Shown here: positions 1 to 5,427 of the stretch, piece by piece
How positions within the stretch are numbered: position 1 is the first letter of the stretch
How the letters are laid out: every line of letters begins with the position of its first letter
Assembly (NCBI GenBank): GCA_947458795.1
Contig: CANHCD010000154.1
Location: 1-5,542, forward strand
Length of the DNA stretch: 5,542 nt
Direction of reading: 5' to 3'
DNA from: Cyclobacteriaceae bacterium
Lineage (GTDB): Bacteria; Bacteroidota; Bacteroidia; Cytophagales; Cyclobacteriaceae
Position numbers and translations under genes: made by a program
The notes under the pieces: generated by a model
Databases searched by the model: none
What the model saw: only the letters and a program-made list of their open reading frames with translations
Told to the model about the DNA's origin: nothing

Positions 1-656
1 AAGAGGTCCCTGCTGTCGATGACTCCTCTACTCAGACTGTTGTAGTGGTAGCTCAGGCTGAGCTCCTCCACCCAATAGGCCCAATCTCCCGGCACCATCC
101 CTGCCAAAGCGGTCAATCCAAAATACAAGACAAAACATAGAAAGACCCCAAGTACAAAGGCCACCACTTGCTGAGAAGTCAGTGAACTCGCAAACAAGCC
201 CACGGCGGCAAAAGTGGCTCCAATCATCAGTAGTCCGATCCAACTCCCAAAGAATCCCGCCCAATCCAAGTTGCCCGGAGGGTCGCCCAACAAGGAGATG
301 GAGTAGGCATAGCCCAGGGTGGGAAGGATCGCCATAAAAACAAGTACGAGGAGAGCCAGGTACTTGGCAAGAACAATTTGAGTCAAGCTAAGTGGGGAGG
401 TTTGCAGCAGCTCCCAGGTGCCGGCCCTCCGCTCCTCAGCCAAGCTGCGCATGGAGATGGCTGGAATCAAAAAAGTAAATACATAGGGAGTGTATAGAAA
501 CAAGGATTCTAAATCTGCATAGCCATAATCCAGCACCGAACTTTCGGGAAATACCCAAACCAGCAAGCCGATGGCAACCAAAAACAAGACCAGCACTAGG
601 TAGCCGGTTAAGCTGCCGAAAAAAGAAGTGATTTCCTTGAGAAACAAACTTTTCAT
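1..656 (-). CDS. gldF: Gliding-motility ABC transporter permease GldF, 3' end cut by window edge
   Basis: This is the integral-membrane subunit of the GldA-GldF-GldG ABC transporter of Bacteroidota, linked to gliding motility in Flavobacterium; the substrate is unknown. I translated the minus strand from ATG 656-654 to the window edge: 218 codons without a stop. Hydrophobic segments lie at about residues 16-36, 51-69, 98-119, 136-157 and 163-184, as in ABC-2 type permeases. A charged stretch with SLAEERRAGTWELLQTSP (71-88) is the usual cytoplasmic coupling region. HYNSLSRGVIDSRDL (204-218) matches the conserved C-terminal motif I associate with GldF. Family members are about 240 residues, so roughly 25 residues and the last membrane helix lie outside. 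The ATG overlaps the gldA stop as ATGA, which implies translational coupling; gldG would be expected next. An out-of-frame open stretch at 28-264 is not a gene. Confidence 0.9.
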   Translation of the reverse strand, partial: MKSLFLKEITSFFGSLTGYLVLVLFLVAIGLLVWVFPESSVLDYGYADLESLFLYTPYVFTFLIPAISMRSLAEERRAGTWELLQTSPLSLTQIVLAKYLALLVLVFMAILPTLGYAYSISLLGDPPGNLDWAGFFGSWIGLLMIGATFAAVGLFASSLTSQQVVAFVLGVFLCFVLYFGLTALAGMVPGDWAYWVEELSLSYHYNSLSRGVIDSRDL

Positions 657-1564
657 TGGCCTTGGGTAATTTCTCTAAACAGGGTTTCTAAATTTTTTGC
701 GCCTTGGTCAAGACGGATTAAGCTAAGCTGCCGCTGGCTTACCACCTGCAAAATCGCCTTTCGCGCTTCCCCTGCATCCTTGGCCAAAAGCACCAATTCC
801 TGAGTTCCTTTGGTGCCAAAGCTAGGTACTCCGATCCCTACAAACCAGGATAAGTCCAGCGACTCTTCCGTTTCTAGCAGTAGGGTAACTTGGGTAGCCG
901 CTGACTTCAAGTCCGCGAGGGATCCTGCCGATCGGATTTTACCTTGGTTGATGATGACCACATCATGGCATACGGCCTCCACCTCTTGCATGATGTGGGT
1001 GGAGAAAATAAGCGTTTTGTTTTCGGCTACTTCTTGTATCAAGTTGCGAATATCTACGAGCTGGTTGGGATCCAAGCCTGTAGTAGGCTCATCCAAGATC
1101 ACGAGAGCAGGATCATGGAGCAATGCCCGTGCAATGCCCACCCGCTGACGATAGCCTTTGGAAAGTTGGCCGATTTTTTTGTGTTGCTCACTCTGCAAGC
1201 CTGTTTTGCGGATCATCTCCTCCGTGCGGCGTCGGATATCGGCAGATTTCATGCCGTAGATGCCTCCCGAAAATTCCAAAAACTCACGCACGTAGCTGTC
1301 CAGGTAGAGCGGATTGTTTTCGGGGAGGTAGCCAATTTGAGCTGCCAACTTCTTGGGATTTGCCAAGGCATTTTCTCCCAAGATCGATACCGCTCCCGAA
1401 TCAGCTGCAAGATAGCCCGTGATGATTTTCATCGCCGTGGACTTCCCTGCCCCATTGGGTCCCAAAAAACCTAAGATTCGTCCTGGGGATGCCGAAAAAC
1501 TGACTTCATCCAGTGCTTTTTGAGAACCGTATCGTTTACTTAGCTGAGAAACCTGGAGTGACAT
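653..1564 (-). CDS. gldA: Gliding-motility ABC transporter ATP-binding protein GldA
   Basis: This is the cytoplasmic ATPase that drives the GldF permease. From the start chosen here it is 303 residues, normal for the family. Visible motifs are Walker A GPNGAGKST (35-43), IGYLPENNPLY in the Q-loop region (77-87, with Glu where many ABC proteins have Gln, common in ABC-2 exporters), signature LSKGYRQR (134-141, a variant of LSGGQ), Walker B LVILDEP (154-160), D-loop GLD (163-165) and H-loop STH (His190). The C-terminal third is a divergent accessory domain ending in NLETLFREIT. The frame is also open to a TTG at 1579, but ATG 1564 begins MSLQVSQLSKRYG, where relatives begin, and lies about 33 bases from the promoter -7 element, so I prefer it. 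No clear Shine-Dalgarno precedes it, which is ordinary for this phylum. It is the first gene of an operon with gldF, overlapping it by 4 bases. Confidence 0.92.
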   Translation of the reverse strand: MSLQVSQLSKRYGSQKALDEVSFSASPGRILGFLGPNGAGKSTAMKIITGYLAADSGAVSILGENALANPKKLAAQIGYLPENNPLYLDSYVREFLEFSGGIYGMKSADIRRRTEEMIRKTGLQSEQHKKIGQLSKGYRQRVGIARALLHDPALVILDEPTTGLDPNQLVDIRNLIQEVAENKTLIFSTHIMQEVEAVCHDVVIINQGKIRSAGSLADLKSAATQVTLLLETEESLDLSWFVGIGVPSFGTKGTQELVLLAKDAGEARKAILQVVSQRQLSLIRLDQGAKNLETLFREITQGQ

Positions 1565-1596
1565 GCTGGGGCGATTCAAGACAAATCGAGTACCTA

Positions 1597-1627
1597 CAAA
1601 AATACAGATTGCCCTTGGAACGACAAG
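1597..1627 (-). promoter_or_regulatory. Bacteroidota-type promoter for gldA-gldF
   Basis: On the minus strand TATTTTTG (1604-1597) is a perfect match to the Bacteroidota -7 consensus TAnnTTTG. CTTG (1627-1624) stands 19 bases upstream as a one-mismatch -33 element (consensus TTTG). Transcription would start near 1590, giving a leader of about 26 bases before ATG 1564. The -33 element lies inside one arm of the 1608-1633 hairpin. Confidence 0.6.
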
Positions 1628-1638
1628 GGCAATTTTTT
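1608..1638 (+). terminator. Hairpin with T-run, possible intrinsic terminator for plus-strand (antisense) transcription
   Basis: ATTGCCCTTG (1608-1617) and CAAGGGCAAT (1624-1633) form a perfect 10-bp stem around the 6-base loop GAACGA. Six T residues (1633-1638) follow on the plus strand, the classic shape of an intrinsic terminator in that direction. No plus-strand gene lies upstream, so it would stop antisense RNA from the gldA locus. On the minus strand the stem has an A-run before it and no strong U-run after it, so it would be a weak terminator for read-through from the reductase gene. It overlaps the gldA promoter, so a regulatory role is also possible. Confidence 0.5.
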
Positions 1639-1662
1639 AAGGGATGCTAGTTTCTATTTTCT

Positions 1663-1808
1663 GATTATCCGCTTTTTCACCACTAACCAGAAAAAAAAAA
1701 GGTTTGAGGTTCAATTAGGTGAGCTGTTGAAAGTTGACTATGGTCTGTCAACGATTATCCGCACTTTTAAATAGCTATGCTGAGCTACTGGCATGATTGC
1801 GGATAATC
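1663..1808. repeat. GATTATCCGC repeats: two direct copies and one inverted
   Basis: GATTATCCGC occurs at 1663-1672 and 1753-1762 on the plus strand and as GCGGATAATC at 1799-1808. The second and third copies form an 11-bp perfect stem (1753-1763 with 1798-1808). Within its 34-base loop is a smaller nested stem, TAGCT (1772-1776) with AGCTA (1783-1787). The first copy could pair with the same inverted copy instead, so two hairpins exclude each other. The structure begins 6 bases beyond the stop codon of the minus-strand reductase, a position typical of 3'-end processing or stabilising hairpins. The core TTATCCGC recurs at 4225-4232. Confidence 0.6.
1733..1752. repeat. Short inverted repeat GTTGAC / GTCAAC
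   Basis: GTTGAC (1733-1738) and GTCAAC (1747-1752) can form a 6-bp stem with an 8-base loop. It abuts the GATTATCCGC hairpin. On the minus strand a run of ten T (opposite A 1691-1700) follows 32 bases later, too far for a canonical terminator. It could be part of the 3' end of the reductase transcript or an operator; the sequence does not decide. Confidence 0.35.
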
Positions 1809-1813
1809 ATATT

Positions 1814-2512
1814 CTATTTTTTACCCTTTGGGCGGAGAGGCCTGCACTCCACATCGACCACAAAATAGTTGGGATGCGTTTCGAGGGTTTGCACGATCGT
1901 TAGGGCCACATCCGCAGGCTGCATCATGTGTTCGTGTGCATCCATGCCCGGAATGGCATCAAAGAAGTTTGTTTGGATAGATCCCGGATAGATTGTCGAT
2001 ACCTTGATGCCAAAGTCTCTAAGTTCCATGTACAGGGAGTGGGAGATGCCGCGCACGGCATGTTTGGTGCCCACATAGCCCGCAAAATTGCTTACCCCAT
2101 TGAGCCCAGCGATGGAGGCCACGTTGAGGATGTGCCCTTCGTCCGCTGCTTTCATAGCGGGGATGAGGCGCTTGGTTACGTAGAAGATCCCGTGGACGTT
2201 GGTATCAAACATGGATTTCCAGTCTGCCGAACTCATGGTTTCTAGCGGTCCGGCAACTCCAAATCCGGCATTGTTGACCAGAATACGGATGTCGGCACCG
2301 AGGCGAGCGACGGTGGCTTGGTAGGCCTGCTCCACCTGCGCCTCTTCCGCCACATCACAACTGAAAAAATGAAAGTTGGGATGGGTAAAGGAGGGTTGAT
2401 TTCTTCCCCAGCCCGCCACGACGGCGCCTTTGTCGAGCAATAATTTGACCACTTCAAGGCCAAGCCCCTTACTTACGCCGGTGACTATTGCCAGCTTTTG
2501 ATTCAATTCCAT
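1814..2512 (-). CDS. Short-chain dehydrogenase/reductase (SDR) family oxidoreductase
   Basis: This is a cytoplasmic NAD(P)-dependent oxidoreductase of the classical SDR type, 232 residues, slightly short but complete. The cofactor motif TGVSKGLG is at 11-18. Arg37 after the second strand suggests NADPH preference (inference). CDV (52-54) is the usual adenine-site acidic motif, NNAG is at 80-83, and the catalytic set is Asn105, Ser133, Tyr146 and Lys150 (YVGTK). PGSIQT (176-181) is the usual motif after strand 6. The sequence resembles 3-oxoacyl-ACP reductase-like SDRs, but the substrate cannot be read from it. ATG 2512 places the Rossmann motif at the normal distance. The gene is single, with a structured spacer downstream and a divergent spacer upstream. 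I see no convincing promoter match in 2513-2651. The stop is TAG. Confidence 0.88.
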   Translation of the reverse strand: MELNQKLAIVTGVSKGLGLEVVKLLLDKGAVVAGWGRNQPSFTHPNFHFFSCDVAEEAQVEQAYQATVARLGADIRILVNNAGFGVAGPLETMSSADWKSMFDTNVHGIFYVTKRLIPAMKAADEGHILNVASIAGLNGVSNFAGYVGTKHAVRGISHSLYMELRDFGIKVSTIYPGSIQTNFFDAIPGMDAHEHMMQPADVALTIVQTLETHPNYFVVDVECRPLRPKGKK

Positions 2513-2651
2513 AGGGAGTAGTGTTTACGTATTAAAGCCAATTCCAACCAAAAAGTTCTCCAATTCTAGGCTTTATCCAAAAATTCATTGAATTTAAGGC
2601 CCACGAATTTAAATTAAGCCTCCCGTAGACCAATACCTTCACAACAATCCT

Positions 2652-3944
2652 ATGAAAAAAATTCTCCTTCCCCTTCTACTGCTGAGCAGCACGGCATTTG
2701 CGCAGAGCAAACTTCGCCCCAGCATTGATCAGCAGGCTGCAGCCATCGAAAACAAAGTCATCGACTGGAGACGTGACATCCACCAGCACCCAGAGCTGGG
2801 CAACGCAGAAACACGTACTGCCAAAAAAGTAGCCGACCACTTACGTTCCTTAGGCATTGAGGTACAAGAAGGTGTAGCCACTACCGGGGTAGTCGGTATT
2901 TTGCGTGGCGGCAAGCCCGGACCGATGGTCGCCCTTCGTGCCGATATGGATGCCTTGCCTGTCACCGAGCGCGTAGACTTGCCCTTCAAATCCAACGTCA
3001 CTACTACCTACAATGGACAGCAAACCGGCGTGATGCATGCCTGCGGGCACGATACCCACGTGGCCATCTTGATGGGAGTTGCTGAGGTACTTGCTGGCAT
3101 GAAAGGACAGTTGGAAGGATCCGTTAAATTTATCTTCCAGCCCGCCGAAGAGGGCATTTATGTTCCTGGAGTGACTTCCTGGGGCGCCAAGCAAATGGTT
3201 ACTGAAGGCGTGATGAAGGATGTGGATGCGATCTTTGGATTGCACATCTCGGCACAAACCGAGGTAGGTAAGATTGGCTACCGCTCTGGACCTGCGCAGG
3301 CTGCTGTGGACAACTTGGAAATCATCGTGCATGGCACTCAGGCTCACGGCGCTTCTCCATGGTTTGGGGTAGATCCCATTGTGACCGCTTCACAGATCGT
3401 GACTGGCTTGCAGACCATCCTTTCCCGTAGCGTCAACGTAACTCAAAATCCAGCAGTAGTCACTGTAGGAGCCATTCATGGAGGCATTCGCCACAACATT
3501 ATCCCTGAAAAAGTAGAGATGATCGGTACCATCCGCACCTTTGGAGAGCAGCAGCAAGACCTAGTGCATAAACGCATCACTGAGATCGCAACTAACATTG
3601 CGGAGAGTGCAGGTGCTCGTGCAGAGGTAAACATCACCAAGCTCTACCCTTCTACTGTCAATGACCCCGCCCTTACTGCCAAGATGGTTTCCACACTTGA
3701 GGCTGCTGCAGGTAAAGCCAATGTTCATGTCAACCCACCGGTAACGGGAGCGGAAGACTTTAGCTTTTACCAGCGCGAGAAGCCAGGCTTATTTATCGGT
3801 TTGGGAGGTATGAAAAAAGGAGCGGATCCAACCAAAACTCCTTCCCACCATACCCCAGATTTCTACTTGGACGAGAGTGGCTTTGTACTCGGCGTGCGTG
3901 TGATGAGCTACTTTGTGGTAGACTTTATGGGAATGAAGAAGTAA
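2652..3944 (+). CDS. Exported M20D-type amidohydrolase (hippurate / IAA-amino acid hydrolase family)
   Basis: This 430-residue zinc-type hydrolase is predicted to cleave N-acyl amino acids by removing an acyl group. It starts with a signal peptide, MKKILLPLLLLSSTAFAQ, with probable cleavage after AFA (residue 17), so it should act in the periplasm. Visible family motifs are WRRDIHQHPELG (39-50), RADMDALP (96-103), ACGHDTH (130-136; metal ligands Cys131 and His133), QPAEEG (163-168; Glu166 likely the base, Glu167 a ligand), GLH (His198), the lid/dimerisation segment with His232 and DPI (241-243), GAEDF (366-370), and SHHTPDF (398-404; His400 likely the last ligand). All expected ligands are present, so it looks active. 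The exact substrate is unknown. The start lacks a Shine-Dalgarno, normal for the phylum. A strong terminator follows. Its last 67 bases recur at 5361-5427. Confidence 0.92.
   Translation: MKKILLPLLLLSSTAFAQSKLRPSIDQQAAAIENKVIDWRRDIHQHPELGNAETRTAKKVADHLRSLGIEVQEGVATTGVVGILRGGKPGPMVALRADMDALPVTERVDLPFKSNVTTTYNGQQTGVMHACGHDTHVAILMGVAEVLAGMKGQLEGSVKFIFQPAEEGIYVPGVTSWGAKQMVTEGVMKDVDAIFGLHISAQTEVGKIGYRSGPAQAAVDNLEIIVHGTQAHGASPWFGVDPIVTASQIVTGLQTILSRSVNVTQNPAVVTVGAIHGGIRHNIIPEKVEMIGTIRTFGEQQQDLVHKRITEIATNIAESAGARAEVNITKLYPSTVNDPALTAKMVSTLEAAAGKANVHVNPPVTGAEDFSFYQREKPGLFIGLGGMKKGADPTKTPSHHTPDFYLDESGFVLGVRVMSYFVVDFMGMKK
3878..3944 (+). repeat. 67-bp direct repeat, copy A (3' end of the intact amidohydrolase gene)
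   Basis: These are the last 22 codons (the first lacking its first base) and the TAA of the amidohydrolase. They align without gaps to 5361-5427 with 61 of 67 bases identical by eye. The two copies have the same orientation, and their starts are 1483 bases apart. Similarity stops at the TAA on the right and at the TGG of copy A on the left. Confidence 0.85.
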
Positions 3945-3949
3945 TTTTT

Positions 3950-3973
3950 GTCCACGGTCGACAGTCCACGGTC
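3950..3973 (+). repeat. Short tandem repeat GTCCACGGTC, two units
   Basis: GTCCACGGTC occurs at 3950-3959 and again at 3964-3973, separated by the four bases GACA and followed by CACC. It sits between the amidohydrolase stop and its terminator. Short GTCCACGG/GTCGACAG-like intergenic repeats are, to my recollection, scattered in some Cytophagales genomes; I cannot confirm that here. Confidence 0.6.
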
Positions 3974-3985
3974 CACCTACATTAG

Positions 3986-4015
3986 ACCTCCCAAAGCGAT
4001 TTGGGAGGTTTTTTT
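3986..4015 (+). terminator. Intrinsic terminator of the amidohydrolase gene
   Basis: ACCTCCCAAA (3986-3995) and TTTGGGAGGT (4000-4009) make a perfect 10-bp stem with the 4-base loop GCGA. T residues at 4009-4015 follow directly. It lies 41 bases after the TAA and isolates the nuclease cassette from amidohydrolase transcription. Confidence 0.92.
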
Positions 4016-4224
4016 ATGCCTTAAGTCGCACGGTACTTATTACCTTGGGAAAATATGGGTGAGGTGGAATCAAAACTGCTTTCAACTTTGAACGCTTTTG
4101 AGCTGGCTACTCACTAAAAAGAATTGATTGCATTGGTAGAAAAATTGAACTTTTTGAGTTCTCTGTCCGTAAAAAGTTGAAACGCTTTTATTTTTTTTAG
4201 GAGCCAGGAATATCGAGTTTGGGT

Positions 4225-4257
4225 TTATCCGCTGCGGCTAAAAGGCGGTAATTTTTT
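4225..4257 (+). terminator. Possible weak terminator or leader hairpin upstream of the nuclease gene
   Basis: TTATCCGC (4225-4232) can pair with GGCGGTAA (4244-4251) if one T is bulged, and six T residues (4252-4257) follow. The loop is about 11 bases. It stands only 32 bases before the nuclease start, so it could end upstream transcripts or attenuate the nuclease gene. The imperfect stem makes this tentative. Confidence 0.3.
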
Positions 4258-4275
4258 AACAGTAAATACCTCTCA

Positions 4276-4280
4276 AAGGA
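4276..4280 (+). promoter_or_regulatory. Ribosome binding site AAGGA supporting the TTG start at 4290
   Basis: AAGGA ends 9 bases before TTG 4290. An in-frame TAA at 4284-4286 forbids any earlier start, and the first in-frame ATG is codon 89, inside the conserved domain. The site therefore decides for the rare TTG start. A Shine-Dalgarno is unusual here, as the other genes of the window lack one, which fits a foreign origin. Confidence 0.6.
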
Positions 4281-4289
4281 AAATAATAC

Positions 4290-5309
4290 TTGAACGCTTC
4301 AATTTTTTTGGCTTTGGAAAAACCTATAGAAAATCGTTTTGCAGACATAATTCAGCTTATAAAACAAGCTAGAGCCAATGCTTTAAGGGCTGTAAACACG
4401 GAACTTATAACTCTCTATTGGAGCATTGGAGAATACATCAGTAAGAAAATTGAGCAATCCGAATGGGGTGAATCCGTGGTAACAGAATTAGCCAGATTCA
4501 TTCAGACAAACGAGCCAGAAATTAAGGGATTCTCTGACAAAAATTGTTGGCGGATGAAGCAATTTTATGAGACCTACAAAGACTATCCAAAACTCGCACC
4601 ACTGGTGAGAGAAATTAGCTGGACCAACAATCTGTTGATTTTTTCAAGGTGTAAAACCATCGAAGAAATGGAGTTTTACATCAACTATGCAAAACTAGAA
4701 CACTACAGTAAACGAGAACTTGACTGACAAATAGCAGCCAGCCTATTTGAACGAACCATCATTGGGAATTCAAAACTCTCACCAGCGGTGAGAGAAAGTA
4801 ATAAGGACATTTCTAATGCCTTCAAAGACAGTTATGTGTTTGAGTTTTTGAACTTACCAGATCCTCACAGTGAAAGTGACCTGCAGCGTGGACTTGTGAG
4901 CCAAATGAAAAAATTCATTTTAGAACTTGGAAAAGATTTCTTGTTCATAGGAGAAGAATACAAGCTGCAAGTAGGCAACAGCGATTTTTACATTGACTTG
5001 CTTTTCTACCATCGTGGACTTCAATGTTTGTTGGCTTTCGAGCTTAAAGCTGATAAGTTTAAACCTGACCACCTAGGACAGCTTAATTTTTACTTGGAAG
5101 CACTAGACAGAAACGTTAAAAAGCCAAATGAAAATCCTAGCATTGGTGTTTTACTATGCAAGGACAAAGACAGAGAAGTTGTAGAATATGCCTTAAGCAG
5201 GAGTCTATCTCCGACAATGATTTTAGAGTATAAAACACAATTGCCTGACAAGTACCTTTTACAACAAAAATTACGCGAACTATTTAACAAGGAGATTCCC
5301 GAAAATTGA
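4290..5309 (+). pseudogene. DUF1016/YhcG-type PD-(D/E)XK nuclease gene interrupted by one in-frame TGA
   Basis: Read through the stop, this is a 339-codon gene, a normal length for the DUF1016 family (YhcG of E. coli). The N-terminal DUF1016_N domain covers about codons 15-145, with LYWSIGEYISKKI (42-54), GFSDKNCWRMKQFY (80-93) and SWTNNLLIFSRCKT (110-123). TGA 4725-4727 is codon 146, between KRELD and QIAASLFERT; relatives usually have Arg there, so one C-to-T change in CGA explains it. The frame then continues without a shift. The C-terminal nuclease domain keeps Asp236 (DFYIDLLFYH), the ExK pair Glu251/Lys253 (AFELK) and Gln264 (GQLNFYL). The part after the stop could start only at GTG 4788, which has no ribosome site. 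Base composition is AT-rich: hand counts give 20/60 G+C at 4321-4380 and 22/60 at 4921-4980, against 33/60 at 2941-3000 in the amidohydrolase. Some relatives lie near restriction-modification loci; its role here is unknown. Confidence 0.85.
4776..4794 (+). repeat. Perfect 8-bp hairpin inside the nuclease gene at the GTG 4788 codon
   Basis: CTCTCACC (4776-4783) and GGTGAGAG (4787-4794) pair around the 3-base loop AGC. The only possible restart codon after the TGA, GTG 4788-4790, is buried in the right arm. This would hinder reinitiation there. The encoded peptide KLSPAVRE resembles KLAPLVRE at codons 101-108. Confidence 0.6.
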
Positions 5310-5360
5310 GTCACATTTGTTAAAGTATATCTGTACTAGTCAGGATTTAAGTTCTGCAGC

Positions 5361-5427
5361 TGGCTTTGTACTCGGCGTACGCGTGATGAGCTACTTTGTG
5401 GTAGACTACTTGGGAATGAAAAAGTAA
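5361..5427 (+). pseudogene. Orphan 3' fragment of an amidohydrolase gene (direct repeat copy B)
   Basis: This fragment encodes GFVLGVRVMSYFVVDYLGMK plus Lys and a TAA stop, nearly identical to the end of the amidohydrolase at 3878-3944. Six of 67 bases differ: three are synonymous third-position changes (GTG/GTA, CGT/CGC, AAG/AAA) and three cause only Phe-to-Tyr and Met-to-Leu. This pattern means the two copies diverged while coding for functional protein. Upstream (5308-5360) the frame is open but reads SQDLSSAA just before, which does not match the amidohydrolase, so the rest of the gene is missing. The frame differs from that of the nuclease gene. No recognisable terminator follows. Confidence 0.85.

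Larger units (their letters stand above)
4016..4289. other. AT-rich intergenic stretch before the nuclease gene
   Basis: These 274 bases hold no gene I can support. A plus-strand frame from ATG 4055 encodes MGEVESKLLSTLNAFELATH and stops at TAA 4115. The same frame runs on with KELIALVEKLNFLSSLSVKS to a TGA at 4178 and stays open for about 50 codons beyond. It could be a decayed small gene or chance in AT-rich DNA. TTGAACGCTTTT-like words recur near 4088, 4176 and 4290. I found no TAnnTTTG promoter with a correctly spaced -33 element. Confidence 0.3.

Noticed and set aside
28..264. Small minus-strand open frame
   Set aside because: It is out of frame within gldF, whose translation is clear across the whole stretch.
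810..1474. Long plus-strand open frames opposite gldA
   Set aside because: They mirror a conserved ABC ATPase gene and show no protein family features.
1928..2463. Open frames overlapping the reductase on both strands
   Set aside because: The SDR frame carries all family motifs; the others have none.
2513..2651. Promoters for the divergent reductase and amidohydrolase genes
   Set aside because: Only multi-mismatch matches to TAnnTTTG were found, such as TACCTTCA near 2634, without a properly spaced TTTG.
2729..3347. Minus-strand open frames opposite the amidohydrolase
   Set aside because: They are antisense shadows of a gene with full metal-site motifs.
4725..4727. TGA as selenocysteine or reassigned codon
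   Set aside because: The family position is normally Arg, no selenocysteine element is visible, and TGA serves as the normal stop of gldA.
4788..5309. The nuclease half as an independent gene starting at GTG 4788
   Set aside because: It has no ribosome binding site, its start lies inside a hairpin, and the 60 bases before it continue the conserved family sequence in the same frame as the upstream half.
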